NCBI RefSeq assembly: GCF_006385785.1
Contig: NZ_VFSH01000001.1
Location: 1-64,000, forward strand
Source of the DNA: Streptococcus shenyangsis
GTDB lineage: Bacteria; Bacillota; Bacilli; Lactobacillales; Streptococcaceae
Direction of reading: 5' to 3'
Length of the DNA: 64,000 nt
Positions within the stretch are counted from its first letter, which is position 1. Every line of letters begins with the position of its first letter. The notes beneath the pieces are model-generated. The model did no database searches. It worked only from the letters and a program-made list of their open reading frames with translations, and was not told the DNA's origin. The position numbers and the translations under genes were made by a program. Of the stretch, positions 1-8,624 are shown in pieces.

Positions 1-58
1 TTGGCTTGAACACCTTTATTGTATCGCGTTTGGAGTTTTTTGGGTATAACCTTCGACG

Positions 59-85
59 CGCACCCGCATAGCGGGTGGTTTTTTT
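59..85 (+). terminator. Intrinsic terminator of a gene left of the window
   Basis: A perfect 7-bp stem (CACCCGC / GCGGGTG) with a 3-nt loop is followed by GG and a run of T on the plus strand. It would end a transcript entering from the left edge. A second perfect inverted repeat (GTCTCGC / GCGAGAC, 87-110) follows but lacks a T-run on this strand. Confidence 0.7.
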
Positions 86-125
86 GTCTCGCACCTAACG
101 GAGCGAGACGGACTAATAGTCACAT

Positions 126-153
126 AAGAAAAATCCACCTCAAAGGATGGATT
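126..153 (-). terminator. Terminator of the pheS-pheT operon
   Basis: Read on the minus strand, AATCCA and TGGATT form a short stem followed by a T-rich run, 7 bp after the pheT stop codon. Confidence 0.6.
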
Positions 154-159
154 GATGAG

Positions 160-2565
160 TTAACGTACTTCTGCATTGACTTTTTCTTCGAGAGACGCTT
201 GGATTTTTTCCATGTAGCGTGCGACTTCCTCGTCCGTTAAGCTATCTTCCGGATTTTGGAAAGTCAAGCTATAAGCCATTGACTTCATACCAAGTCCCAA
301 TTTTTCGCCTGAGAAGACGTCAAAGAGTTTGATATCTGTCAAGCGTTTCACACCGGCAGCTTGGATAGCGTCCACAACTTCTTGATGAGTCACTTCTGCC
401 TTGAGGAGAAGGGCAACGTCACGGCTGACTGCTGGGAATTTAGTAATTTCTACAAATGGATTAGCAGGTTGAAGGGCAGCCTCGATGACTGAAAGGTTGA
501 GCTCAGTCACATAAGTTTCTGGAATATCGTAGGCCTTAGCAGTGACTGGATGCACTTGCCCAAGGAAACCAAGAACTTGGTCACCGAGTGAAATCACTGC
601 TGTACGACCTGGATGAAGGCTAGCGATTTCAGATGTTGCTGTATAGGTCACTTCTAGTCCCAAGCGAGTAAATAATGCTTCTAGGATTCCCTTAGCATAG
701 AAGAAATCAACTGGAACTGCTGCTGTTTGGAAATCTTTTTCAGCAACCAAGCCTGTCAAGGCAAAGGCAAAACTGTTGATCTCATTTGGAAGTTCTTCTT
801 TTGGATTACCTGTTTGTTCAAAGACTTTTCCAATCTCGTAAAGGGCCAAGTTTTTGTTCTTACGAGCCACGTTGTAAGCAACTGTATCTAGGATACCAGA
901 AATCATATTTTGACGGAGGACAGAACGGTCCACTGTCATTGGCCACATGAGTTCAGTAAGGTTAGTTGGTTGAGCCGTAAACTCAACTGCTTTTTCAGGA
1001 GTTGTTAGAGCATAGGTGATGATTTCTGTCAAACCTGCTCCTTCAGCAATAGTACGAACTTGACGGCGGAGTTTTTGTGTCGCAGTCAATTCACCAGCTG
1101 TCCCATCGTCTTTTGGAAGGCTGGTTGGCAAGCGGTCATAACCATAGATACGAGCGATTTCTTCAAAGAGGTCTGCTTCAATAGTGATATCCCAACGACG
1201 ACGTGGGACGCTGACTGTAAAGCTATCTGCATTTCCAGAAAGGCCAAATCCAAGACGACGGAAGACGTCTTCTACATCCGCGTAAGAAAGTTCAGTTCCG
1301 AGGACACGGTTAACATCAGCAAGAGTTGAAGAAACTTCCACATCAGAGGTATCAAGCTCACCCGCTGAAACGATACCTTTACGCACAGTCGCACCTGCAA
1401 GTTCTGCAATCATGCTAGCCGCCGCATCAAGGGCTTCGTTAACAGTTGCCACATTGATCCCTTTTTCAAAGCGAGAAGATGACTCAGAACGAAGGTTGAG
1501 GCGACCGCTAGTCTTGCGGATTGATTTTCCATTGAAGACTGCAGCTTCAAGGACGACACGACTAGACTTTTCAGAGATTTCTGTTGCTTGACCACCCATA
1601 ACACCTGCAAGAGCTACTGGCTTGTCTGCGACAGTGATGACTAGGTCATTAACGTCCAAATCACGTTCTTCACCATCTAAAGTCACTAATTTTTCACCAG
1701 CACGCGCTTCACGCACACGAATGTCATTCCCTTCAAAAGTGTCCAAGTCAAAGGCATGCATTGGTTGACCAAAGTAGAGCAGAATGTAGTTTGTCACGTC
1801 CACTACGTTATTGATTGGACGGATTCCTTCATTCATAAGAAGGTTTTGCAACCATTGTGGACTTGGTGCGATAGTCACATTGTCCAAGATACGAGCGGCA
1901 TAGTAAGGTGCCTTGTCTGTCTCAATGCCTACAGAAAGAGCATCTGCTGCAGCTTGGTCAGTTTCTGAAAGAGTAAATTCTTTAAAGTTGACTGCCTTAT
2001 CATAGATAGCTGCTACTTCGTGAGCCACCCCACGCATAGAAAGGGCATCCGCACGGTTGGGTGTAATAGAAAGTTCGATGATTTCATCATCCAAGTCTAG
2101 ATATGAGAAGACTTCCTCACCTGGTACTGCATTTTCTGGCAAGATTTGAATGCCATCTGCGAATTCCTTTGGTACAACTGAGTCAGAAATTCCCAATTCA
2201 CCAAGTGAACAGATCATCCCAAGTGACTCCAAACCACGGATTTTCCCTTTTTTAATCTTGTAGTTGTCCGCAATGCGAGCTCCCGGAAGAGCCACCATAA
2301 CCTTGATACCAGCACGCACATTCGGTGCACCACAGACGATTTGACGGGTTTCTTCTTCGCCAACGTTAACCTGACAAACATGGAGGTGAGTTTCTGGCAC
2401 ATCTTCACAAGACAAGACCTCACCGACGACAATTTTTGAGAGACCGGCAGCTGGTGATTCCACACCTTCTACCTCGATCCCTGTAGTTGACATTTTTTCA
2501 GCTAACTCTTGTGATGGCACATCAATGTCCACCAATTCTTTTAACCATTTATAAGATACAAGCAT
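160..2565 (-). CDS. pheT: Phenylalanine-tRNA ligase beta subunit
   Basis: At 801 aa this has the usual bacterial length. An EMAP/OB-type tRNA-binding domain lies at about residues 40-150 ([21 protein letters not shown]), then the B3/B4 editing domain (about 200-400), B5 (about 410-480), a catalytic-like core, and the C-terminal FDX-ACB anticodon-binding domain starting near [12 protein letters not shown]. With PheS it forms the (alpha-beta)2 enzyme that charges tRNA-Phe; the B3/B4 domain of the family clears mischarged Tyr-tRNA-Phe. It is the last gene of the operon, 76 bp after the GNAT gene, and is presumably controlled by the T-box upstream of pheS. Confidence 0.97.
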   Translation of the reverse strand: MLVSYKWLKELVDIDVPSQELAEKMSTTGIEVEGVESPAAGLSKIVVGEVLSCEDVPETHLHVCQVNVGEEETRQIVCGAPNVRAGIKVMVALPGARIADNYKIKKGKIRGLESLGMICSLGELGISDSVVPKEFADGIQILPENAVPGEEVFSYLDLDDEIIELSITPNRADALSMRGVAHEVAAIYDKAVNFKEFTLSETDQAAADALSVGIETDKAPYYAARILDNVTIAPSPQWLQNLLMNEGIRPINNVVDVTNYILLYFGQPMHAFDLDTFEGNDIRVREARAGEKLVTLDGEERDLDVNDLVITVADKPVALAGVMGGQATEISEKSSRVVLEAAVFNGKSIRKTSGRLNLRSESSSRFEKGINVATVNEALDAAASMIAELAGATVRKGIVSAGELDTSDVEVSSTLADVNRVLGTELSYADVEDVFRRLGFGLSGNADSFTVSVPRRRWDITIEADLFEEIARIYGYDRLPTSLPKDDGTAGELTATQKLRRQVRTIAEGAGLTEIITYALTTPEKAVEFTAQPTNLTELMWPMTVDRSVLRQNMISGILDTVAYNVARKNKNLALYEIGKVFEQTGNPKEELPNEINSFAFALTGLVAEKDFQTAAVPVDFFYAKGILEALFTRLGLEVTYTATSEIASLHPGRTAVISLGDQVLGFLGQVHPVTAKAYDIPETYVTELNLSVIEAALQPANPFVEITKFPAVSRDVALLLKAEVTHQEVVDAIQAAGVKRLTDIKLFDVFSGEKLGLGMKSMAYSLTFQNPEDSLTDEEVARYMEKIQASLEEKVNAEVR

Positions 2566-2641
2566 AATTTAGTTCTCCAGAATGACAGTTGCCACTCTAG
2601 TTCTTTTCCTTTCCTATCATTTCAATAGAAGAATCATCTTC

Positions 2642-3151
2642 TTACCTTAATTTCTTTTTCAGTAACCAATCTGTATCTACTTTTTGACCAACCATAAAAT
2701 GATGTTGGCTAAATTTTTCAAAACCATATCGATTATAAAACACTTGAGCTTTTGTATTATGCTCCCAAACACCTAACCAAGCCCAGAAAAAACTATTTTT
2801 TGTAGCAAGTTCAAGAGCAAATTCAAACAGTTGCTTACCAAGTCCAAATCCTTGGAATTTTTGTAGCACATAGAGACGTTGAATTTCAAAAGCATCTTCT
2901 AATTCTCTCTCAGTCTGAGCACTTCCCCAGTTGACTTTGAGAAAACCAGCTATCTCCTTCTCATGCATAATGAAATAGGTTTCGGATTCTGGATTTCCCA
3001 ACTCAGTTGACAAAGTTTTCAGACTATAAGCCTCTTCAAAGTATTCCTGTAACTGCTCTTCCGTATTATCATGCGCAAATGTTTCACGAAAGGTTTGTTT
3101 GGCTATTTTAGCCAACACCTCAACATCTGCCATTTCTACTTTTCTAATCAT
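2642..3151 (-). CDS. GNAT-family N-acetyltransferase inside the phe operon
   Basis: A 169-aa single-domain GNAT protein. The acetyl-CoA-binding region is QRLYVLQKFQGFGLGKQLFEFA (about residues 90-112), with the C-terminal NTKAQVFYNRYGFEKF motif typical of the fold. Its ATG overlaps the pheS stop by one base (TAATG), so it is translationally coupled to pheS and shares its T-box control. The substrate cannot be read from the sequence. A link to tRNA-Phe charging or to amino-acid stress is only a guess from position. Confidence 0.85.
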   Translation of the reverse strand: MIRKVEMADVEVLAKIAKQTFRETFAHDNTEEQLQEYFEEAYSLKTLSTELGNPESETYFIMHEKEIAGFLKVNWGSAQTERELEDAFEIQRLYVLQKFQGFGLGKQLFEFALELATKNSFFWAWLGVWEHNTKAQVFYNRYGFEKFSQHHFMVGQKVDTDWLLKKKLR

Positions 3152-4197
3152 TATTTAAACTGTTCTGAGAAGCGGATATCTCCTTGGTAGAATCCACGAA
3201 TATCGTTAATTCCGTAACGGAGCATAGCTACACGCTCTTGTCCAAGACCAAAGGCAAATCCAGAGTAAACAGTCGCATCGATACCACTCATTTCAAGGAC
3301 ACGTGGGTGAACCATACCGGCCCCCATAATTTCGATCCAACCAGTTTTCTTACATACGTTACAGCCTTCTCCACCACACTTGAAGCAAGAAACATCCACC
3401 TCAACAGATGGCTCTGTGAATGGGAAGTAAGAGGGGCGCAGACGAATCTGACGCTCTTCACCAAACATTTTTTGCACAATCAACTGAAGGGTTCCTTGAA
3501 GATCAGCCATAGAGATATTTTTCCCAACAACCAAGCCTTCGATTTGGTGGAACTGGTGACTGTGGGTCGCATCGTCTGTATCACGACGGAACACGCGTCC
3601 TGGTGAGATCATTTTCAAAGGACCTTTAGAAAAATCATGGGCATCCATAGCACGCGCCTGAACTGGAGACGTGTGGGTACGGAGCAAGATTTCTTCAGTG
3701 ATATAGAAAGTATCTTGCATATCACGGGCTGGGTGGTCTTTAGGAAGGTTCATACGCTCAAAGTTGTAGTAGTCTTGCTCCACTTCAAAACCATCCACGA
3801 CTTGGTAACCCATACCAATGAAAATATCTTCGATTTCCTCACTGGTTTGTGTCAAAACGTGACGGTGACCAGTCGCAACTGGACGACCTGGAAGTGTCAC
3901 ATCGATACTCTCGCTAGCTAATTGTGCAGCAACTTTCTTTTCTTCCAAGAGCTTAGCAGTTTCTTCAAAGGCTGCTGTCAAGACATCACGAGCTTCATTG
4001 ACGTGTTTCCCGATAATTGGACGCATTTCAGCAGAGACATCTTTCATCCCTTTGAGGATTTCCGTAAGCGACCCTTTTTTCCCAAGGACTGCGACACGCA
4101 ATTCTTGCATCTCTTTTTCATTTTCAGCAGTAATCTGCTTCAAGCTAGCCAGCGTTTCTTCTCGAAGCGCTTTTAATTGTTCTTCAATAGTTGACAT
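3151..4197 (-). CDS. pheS: Phenylalanine-tRNA ligase alpha subunit
   Basis: A 348-aa class II synthetase catalytic subunit. The N-terminal about 90 residues are charged and predicted coiled coil (tRNA-binding arm). The catalytic domain starts at [17 protein letters not shown]. Motif 2 is [19 protein letters not shown] and motif 3 is [19 protein letters not shown] CxxCxxxGCxxC cluster (about residues 275-286) is a zinc-like insertion seen in some PheS proteins. It activates phenylalanine and transfers it to tRNA-Phe. It is the first gene of the operon, behind a T-box leader; the Shine-Dalgarno GGAGG sits unusually close (4 nt) to the ATG. Confidence 0.97.
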   Translation of the reverse strand: MSTIEEQLKALREETLASLKQITAENEKEMQELRVAVLGKKGSLTEILKGMKDVSAEMRPIIGKHVNEARDVLTAAFEETAKLLEEKKVAAQLASESIDVTLPGRPVATGHRHVLTQTSEEIEDIFIGMGYQVVDGFEVEQDYYNFERMNLPKDHPARDMQDTFYITEEILLRTHTSPVQARAMDAHDFSKGPLKMISPGRVFRRDTDDATHSHQFHQIEGLVVGKNISMADLQGTLQLIVQKMFGEERQIRLRPSYFPFTEPSVEVDVSCFKCGGEGCNVCKKTGWIEIMGAGMVHPRVLEMSGIDATVYSGFAFGLGQERVAMLRYGINDIRGFYQGDIRFSEQFK

Positions 4198-4244
4198 AAT
4201 TCCTCCATCAGTCTCTCATAAGATAAAAAGAAAACCACATGCCA

Positions 4245-4428
4245 AAAACTCCACTCGGAGCGTTGACACGCGGTACCATCCGTTTTCATCTGACAAGTCA
4301 GACCTTCATTTCTAAATCCATGCGCAAGTGAATTCACCCAGCTTTCATATAGAGAGCTTGCAGTCACGGCTCTCCTCCCTGATATACTTCCCTTGAGTTA
4401 CTAGTCTTGCGGATTCCTATTCAATTAC
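4245..4428 (-). promoter_or_regulatory. T-box leader controlling pheS-GNAT-pheT
   Basis: On the minus strand the leader carries the T-box core GATGGTACCGCG (about 4271-4282). It is followed by a small GC stem (CTCC/GGAG) and TTTTT, the leader terminator. The 5' half folds into a stem-I-like arm containing AGGGAGGAGAGCC. A TTC triplet inside GTGAATTCAC is a plausible Phe specifier. T-boxes bind uncharged tRNA and switch from terminator to antiterminator, so the operon should be induced on phenylalanine starvation. The boundaries are approximate. Confidence 0.9.
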
Positions 4429-4433
4429 TACAT

Positions 4434-4462
4434 AGTTTATCAGATTTTTAGTTAAAAAACAA
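4434..4462 (-). promoter_or_regulatory. SigA promoter of the phe T-box operon
   Basis: Minus strand TTGTTT, a 17-bp spacer, then TAAACT, just upstream of the T-box leader. Confidence 0.55.
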
Positions 4463-4468
4463 GTTAGA

Positions 4469-4948
4469 CTAGATTAATTTCAATATAAAACTCATTCCTT
4501 TTTCTGTTGCTCCATTTTCCACAAATCCAAGCGACTTGAAACACCTCCTAGAAGCATGATTGTAGGTGTAGATTTCCTTGACTCTCAATTCTTTCCATCC
4601 TTTTACTCGAGCCAATTCAATCAAAGTACTTAGAACCTTTTTCCCAAGTCCTCGATGTTGGTAAGCGGGATTCCCAATCACAATGGGGAGATTATCCTGA
4701 GATAGTGTAACATCCCCAATTGGAAACCATTCTCCCTTCTCCTTGACTTCAATCCAAAAAAGCTCTCCATGCTGATCCAAATAAGAATACATAGCTTCCA
4801 GGGTCGCTGGACTATAAGGTCTCTTCACACCATCTACGAGGTAAACCAGGTTCACATCCTGATACCAAGCAAAAGCTTCCTCACAATGATTGACCTGATA
4901 ATAAGGAACAAGACGCAGTGTATTATCTATTTGTAGGGTCTGTTTCAT
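4469..4948 (-). CDS. GNAT-family N-acetyltransferase
   Basis: A 159-aa GNAT domain. The acetyl-CoA loop is GNPAYQHRGLGKKVLSTLIELA (about residues 93-114), followed by YNHASRRCFKSLGF, the usual C-terminal helix-strand of the fold. Its ATG lies 26 bp inside the end of the upstream ParB-like gene, so the two are one translationally coupled unit. The substrate is unknown. It has the look of small-molecule or antibiotic/ribosomal-type acetyltransferases, but nothing decides this. Confidence 0.8.
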   Translation of the reverse strand: MKQTLQIDNTLRLVPYYQVNHCEEAFAWYQDVNLVYLVDGVKRPYSPATLEAMYSYLDQHGELFWIEVKEKGEWFPIGDVTLSQDNLPIVIGNPAYQHRGLGKKVLSTLIELARVKGWKELRVKEIYTYNHASRRCFKSLGFVENGATEKGMSFILKLI

Positions 4949-5342
4949 CTGCTTTCCTTTTCAATAAGAGAGTTGCTGCTTGATTAAAACCCTCACACCA
5001 GTTATACCATTTTGCTTTATACTCATCTTGAGGTAAGATATGATTTTTTAAATCCAGAACAGAGTAAATTTTTCTTTCTTCGCAGACTTGCGCATAGAGA
5101 TGATATAGTTCATCACCACCATCTCTATCCCACTCAGCAGAAATCGTATCTTGACCCGCCAATAAAGCCTGATAAGCCCTGTGATGCCCATCTGTAATCA
5201 ACAAGTAATCTCCAAAGGCAAGAATACTGATTGGAGCAACATTGATTATTTCTGCTGACTTATAAAGTGTCTGGATGCCTTCTAGTTTCTTTTCTGATAA
5301 GTATAGTTGAGTAGGATGAAGAGCTTTTATATTGACTTTCAT
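4923..5342 (-). CDS. ParB/sulfiredoxin-fold domain protein of unknown function
   Basis: A 139-aa protein whose N-terminal half resembles a ParB N-terminal-like domain: LHPTQLYLSEKKLEGI, then ISILAFGDYLLITDGHHRAYQALLAG, where DGHHRAYQ matches the G-(H/N)-R-x-x-A nucleotide-binding signature of that fold. No helix-turn-helix domain follows, so this is not a chromosome-partition ParB. It is coupled by a 26-bp overlap to a GNAT gene, a pairing that suggests joint action on one substrate. Family placement is by motif only; the biochemical role is unknown. Confidence 0.6.
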   Translation of the reverse strand: MKVNIKALHPTQLYLSEKKLEGIQTLYKSAEIINVAPISILAFGDYLLITDGHHRAYQALLAGQDTISAEWDRDGGDELYHLYAQVCEERKIYSVLDLKNHILPQDEYKAKWYNWCEGFNQAATLLLKRKADETDPTNR

Positions 5343-5369
5343 TTCTTTCTCCTCAAGGGAATTTGATGC

Positions 5370-6020
5370 TCACTTCTGCTTACCTTTAAATCGCCATTGG
5401 AAGCGGAGCTTATCATAGAAGGGAAACTCGATAAACAGGACTCCCAAGCCCACACAGAGACTGGCAAGAACATCTGATGGATAGTGAACTCCCAGATAGA
5501 CCCTTGATACCAGTACACTGACTAGGTAGAGGCCAAGGACGATTTGCACGATTTTTCTCCAAACTGGATTTTTAATCCGTTGACTGAGAATGATAATCAA
5601 AGTACCTACCATCAGCGTCACTGCCAAAGAATGCCCACTTGGAAAGGAAAATCCCTTCTCCTCCACCAGATGTAAAATAGCTGGTCGTGGGCGCTGGTAG
5701 ATATTTTTAAAGGTCACGATTAAAAGACCTGCCAAAGCCAGATTTCCCAGCATAAAGAAACTTTCTATCTTCCACCGCTTACGATAAAAGATAAAGGCTG
5801 CGATGACAACCCAAGTGATAATCACTGGGATATCAATCAGATGTGTGATGGCTAGGAAAAGAATAGTCAAGTAATTTGGCAAGTCTCCTCGAACTGCCGT
5901 CTGAATCGGTTGGTCAAAACCTACCAGCGTGTCAGGATAAAATTTGACCATATAGCCAAGAATAACGAAAAGTAAAAGGGCAAAACTGCCCTTCATTAAA
6001 AATGTTTGTTTATCTTTCAT
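5370..6020 (-). CDS. PAP2-family membrane phosphatase
   Basis: A 216-aa membrane protein with about six hydrophobic segments. It has the three PAP2 phosphatase motifs: KNIYQRPRP (about 103-111), FPSGHSLAVT (about 126-135) and SRVYLGVHYPSDVLA (about 167-181). The catalytic His residues of motifs 2 and 3 are present. The family removes phosphate from lipid phosphates, including undecaprenyl-pyrophosphate or phosphatidylglycerol-phosphate, on the outer face of the membrane. The gene overlaps the end of ribU by 11 bp and so is co-transcribed from the FMN-riboswitch promoter. A role in flavin-nucleotide dephosphorylation before uptake is conceivable but unproven. Confidence 0.85.
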   Translation of the reverse strand: MKDKQTFLMKGSFALLLFVILGYMVKFYPDTLVGFDQPIQTAVRGDLPNYLTILFLAITHLIDIPVIITWVVIAAFIFYRKRWKIESFFMLGNLALAGLLIVTFKNIYQRPRPAILHLVEEKGFSFPSGHSLAVTLMVGTLIIILSQRIKNPVWRKIVQIVLGLYLVSVLVSRVYLGVHYPSDVLASLCVGLGVLFIEFPFYDKLRFQWRFKGKQK

Positions 6021-6573
6021 AATGTTTTAAGGTTGGTTTCAAAAGGACGTACAACAACCAGAATGAAACGGAAAAGATTACACCCTCAATCAAGTTAAAA
6101 GGTAATACCATGGTCATTAGGTAGTTGGAAAGTCCCAAAATTTTTCCAATATCAAAGTTAGCAAACTTAGCGTACAAAGGAACAGCGTAAACATAGTTGA
6201 GAACCAACATAGCCACGGTTAAACCAATAGTTCCAGCTAGAGAGCCTAGTAGGAAACGAAGGGTTGTCCGTTCCTTTTTCCAAATCAAAGCAAATACGAT
6301 GACAAAAACTCCCAAAGCTATGATATTCATTGGCAAACCAATGTAAGTATTCACTCCCTGGCTGTTAAGAAGCAATTTCAAGAGTGAGCGAAGCAAGAGA
6401 ACTCCTAGAGCAGCAGGCAAATCCATGACCACCAGAGCCACAAGGACTGGCAAGATACTAAATTCGATCTTGAGGAAGGACGCCGCTGGTAAAAGCGGAA
6501 AGTCAAAGTACATCAGCACAAATGAAATGGCTGATAAAATCGCAATGGTCGAAAGTCGACGTGTGTTTGTCAT
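6010..6573 (-). CDS. ribU: Riboflavin ECF transporter S-component RibU
   Basis: A 187-aa integral membrane protein with about six TM segments. It starts MTNTRRLSTIAILSAISFVLMY, the usual N-terminal S-component motif that contacts EcfT, followed by a FLKIEFS-like signature. Identity is supported by the FMN riboswitch directly upstream. The open frame extends five codons further to a TTG, but the ATG at 6573 follows GGAGGA with 8-nt spacing and is the real start. RibU captures riboflavin and delivers it through the shared EcfA/A'/T energizing module, which is not encoded here; the ECF module at 8625-11122 is a dedicated one. Confidence 0.92.
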   Translation of the reverse strand: MTNTRRLSTIAILSAISFVLMYFDFPLLPAASFLKIEFSILPVLVALVVMDLPAALGVLLLRSLLKLLLNSQGVNTYIGLPMNIIALGVFVIVFALIWKKERTTLRFLLGSLAGTIGLTVAMLVLNYVYAVPLYAKFANFDIGKILGLSNYLMTMVLPFNLIEGVIFSVSFWLLYVLLKPTLKHYER

Positions 6574-6738
6574 AACAGGTTCCTCCAATTTTCTATAAAA
6601 TCAGAAGAAGTTAGAAAGGATTCCTCTATCTATTCTCACTTTTTATATCCCAAAAGTTCCCTCTCACTCTATTAAAGAAAACAAAAGCAAGCGATTACAA
6701 TCTAGCTATAAATCTATCAGAACAGACAAAGCTATTCT

Positions 6739-6964
6739 TTCGTCTTCTCCCATCCAGACTATACTGTCGGTTGTGGAATCTCACCACATCAGCTTGCGCT
6801 CGCGGACTTATTTGGCTAAGATATTTTAGATTTATCTAGGCGTCGCAGTCGAAGATAATACTTAAAGTATATCGAGACAAGACAACGACGAGAAAGCTAA
6901 AATAACTAGTCAAATTTACCGCCGGTCGGGAATCACACCCTGCCCTGAAGACTCTTTTATCATA
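6739..6964 (-). promoter_or_regulatory. FMN riboswitch (RFN element) and extended -10 promoter of ribU
   Basis: On the minus strand the leader reads AGGGCAGGGTG, ATTCCCGACCGGCGGTA, AGTCCGCGAGCG, TGGTGAGATTCCA, GACAGTATAGTCTGGATGGGAGAAGA. These are the conserved RFN blocks in the right order. The variable arm (6811-6909) is about 100 nt and self-complementary. An extended -10 (TGTTATGAT, -10 hexamer 6959-6964) lies at the 5' edge. FMN binding is expected to shut off ribU and the PAP2 gene. Confidence 0.95.
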
Positions 6965-6966
6965 AC

Positions 6967-6995
6967 AAAAAACGCTTGCAAGCGCAAGCATTTTG
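6967..6995 (-). terminator. Terminator of trmL
   Basis: Minus strand AAATGCTTGC-GCTT-GCAAGCGTTT followed by TTTTG; about 10 bp of stem with G-U pairs. It sits between trmL and the ribU promoter. Confidence 0.8.
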
Positions 6996-7009
6996 TTCAT
7001 TTTCATTTT

Positions 7010-7513
7010 TTATTTCAATTTATCTGCTTCATAGGTATGAACAAGCTCAAGACCTGCAAAGTTCTGCTGGCGGAGAGCCTCATAGACAATCATGCAAACG
7101 GTATTAGACACATTGAGACTGCGAACATGTTCATCATTCATGGGAATACGGAGAGCTTTCTCAGGATGTTCGCGCATAAAGTCCTCAGGCAAGCCCTTGT
7201 CTTCACGTCCAAAGAGAAAATAATGGTCTTCGTTAGTCGATAAATCCACATCAGAATACACTTTCTCAGCAAATTTTGAGATCAGATAGAGTTTGCCCTT
7301 CATCTGAGACATAAAATCTTCCAAACTCTCGTAAAAATAAATCTCTAGCTTATCCCAATAATCCAATCCAGCTCGCTTCATCTTGCGGTCATCGATAGGA
7401 AAACCCATTGGCTTGATGATGTGGAGGGGAGAATTGGTCGCAGCGCAAGTACGCGCGATATTACCTGTATTTTGTGGAATTTGTGGTTCAAATAATACAA
7501 TGTGATTTGTCAT
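7010..7513 (-). CDS. trmL: tRNA (cytidine(34)-2'-O)-methyltransferase TrmL
   Basis: A 167-aa single-domain SPOUT methyltransferase. Motif 1 is [19 protein letters not shown] near the N-terminus, motif 2 is [14 protein letters not shown] (about 107-120), and motif 3 is [27 protein letters not shown], which forms the knot and binds SAM. The family 2'-O-methylates the wobble C or U of tRNA-Leu isoacceptors. The open frame extends 13 codons upstream, but the ATG at 7513 follows GAAAGGAAG with good spacing. It stands alone, with its own promoter, a structured leader and its own terminator. Confidence 0.93.
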   Translation of the reverse strand: MTNHIVLFEPQIPQNTGNIARTCAATNSPLHIIKPMGFPIDDRKMKRAGLDYWDKLEIYFYESLEDFMSQMKGKLYLISKFAEKVYSDVDLSTNEDHYFLFGREDKGLPEDFMREHPEKALRIPMNDEHVRSLNVSNTVCMIVYEALRQQNFAGLELVHTYEADKLK

Positions 7514-7536
7514 GACTTGCTTCCTTTCACCATTGC

Positions 7537-7672
7537 AAAAAAATAGCCACACTGCCCGGAGTCAAGCTCAGCAAACAGCGTGGTTAAGGCATCGTTAACT
7601 TACCTCACAACAGGTTTGAAGTAAATCAGCGAAACTACTTTCTTAGTATAACACTTTCAGAATCATTGTCAA
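7537..7672 (-). promoter_or_regulatory. Promoter and structured leader with attenuator-like hairpin of trmL
   Basis: The promoter is TTGACA, 16 bp, TATACT with an extended TG (minus strand, 7645-7672). The leader of about 125 nt contains a first hairpin (TTACTTC / GAGGTAA). A second GC-rich hairpin (CCACGCTG / CAGTGTGG, 7547-7583) is followed at once by an A/T tract ending in TTTTTTT, a full intrinsic-terminator layout placed before the start codon. This suggests attenuation or processing. I cannot name the RNA family; known lactic-acid-bacterium motifs such as 'asd' RNA or '23S-methyl' should be tested. Confidence 0.6.
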
Positions 7673-7796
7673 TAGAAACGACTTGATTTTTTCAATTTTT
7701 TCAAGCTATTTCCAAGGGTTTCTAGGAGAAAATTCTTAAATATCTGCAAAAATTGCTTACTCTTTTATACCCATCTGTGGACTGGGAATAATGATA

Positions 7797-8309
7797 TTAT
7801 GACCTCGTTATCTCAAATACTGCTGTATGAACCCACTCATTATGAATTTGTAAGTCATTTTCTATAACCCTACTAAAGGTGAAGCCATTTTTTAAAAGCA
7901 CCCTCTGAGAGGCTAGATTACCTGTTGCCGTTCCTGCAATGATTCTATTGAAACCATAAGTCGTGAAGGCTTTTTCTAAAACGAGTTTAACCGCTTCGCT
8001 GGCATAACCTAAATTGCTAACATTTTCCCCAATCCTATACCCAAGTTCTGCTGTTTTTCGATTATTCTCTAAAACACTTAAATTAATTCTTCCGACCATA
8101 ACGCCTTGCGAATCTCTGATAAGATGCATGTAGACATCATGATTCTCTTGTTCCCTTAACAATTCTCTCGTAATTTCTTTAAAACCTTCTAAATCAAAAT
8201 AGTTAGCTGGTCTAGGAGGTAAATTCCGCTCAAAATACTCTCGATTCTCTTTTTCAAAAAAATAGACGTCTAAACTATTTTCTTTAGACAACAGCTCTAA
8301 ACTTATCAT
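7797..8309 (-). CDS. RimJ/RimL-type GNAT acetyltransferase
   Basis: A 170-aa protein with the RimJ/RimL-like layout: ELGYRIGENVSNLGYASEAVKLVLEKAFTTYGFNRI (about 93-128), then TGNLASQRVLLKNGFTFSRV (about 133-152). Such enzymes acetylate N-termini of ribosomal proteins or small amines; the substrate here is not readable. It is monocistronic, with a GGGAGATG-type Shine-Dalgarno and 280 bp of non-coding DNA before trmL. Confidence 0.85.
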   Translation of the reverse strand: MISLELLSKENSLDVYFFEKENREYFERNLPPRPANYFDLEGFKEITRELLREQENHDVYMHLIRDSQGVMVGRINLSVLENNRKTAELGYRIGENVSNLGYASEAVKLVLEKAFTTYGFNRIIAGTATGNLASQRVLLKNGFTFSRVIENDLQIHNEWVHTAVFEITRS

Positions 8310-8624
8310 TGTAAATCATCTCCCGTCATTATCTACATTCAAATTTTCTCATGTTTACACAAAATGAAATTAACACGATTTAAATTAAGCACTTTTACTA
8401 TTTTATATCGTCTCTACATTATGACACTGAACTTAGTTGAAAATGATTATATTTGAATAACTTTGATTTTGTAGTGTAAATTCTACTATAAAATATACAA
8501 GCTAATTCATGTTTTGTCAAAAAGTTTCAAGTATATAATTATTAACTTTATTTCTCATACAATCTATTAATAAAAAGTTATAGAATAATTTCTCTTTACT
8601 TATCTAATGAAAACTTTGACAATA
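8310..8624. other. AT-rich intergenic region without recognisable feature
   Basis: About 315 bp of very AT-rich DNA between the GNAT gene and ecfT. I see no credible open frame with a Shine-Dalgarno, no strong hairpin with a T-run and no repeat copy. It must hold the GNAT promoter. Confidence 0.5.

Noticed and set aside
87-110. GTCTCGC / GCGAGAC hairpin as a second terminator
   Set aside because: No T-run follows on the plus strand; on the minus strand it would be read after the pheT terminator and is followed by A's.
19-240. 73-codon open frame on the plus strand at the left edge
   Set aside because: It runs through two hairpins and the 3' end of pheT, has no Shine-Dalgarno, and shows no protein-like composition; it is a by-product of the terminator region.
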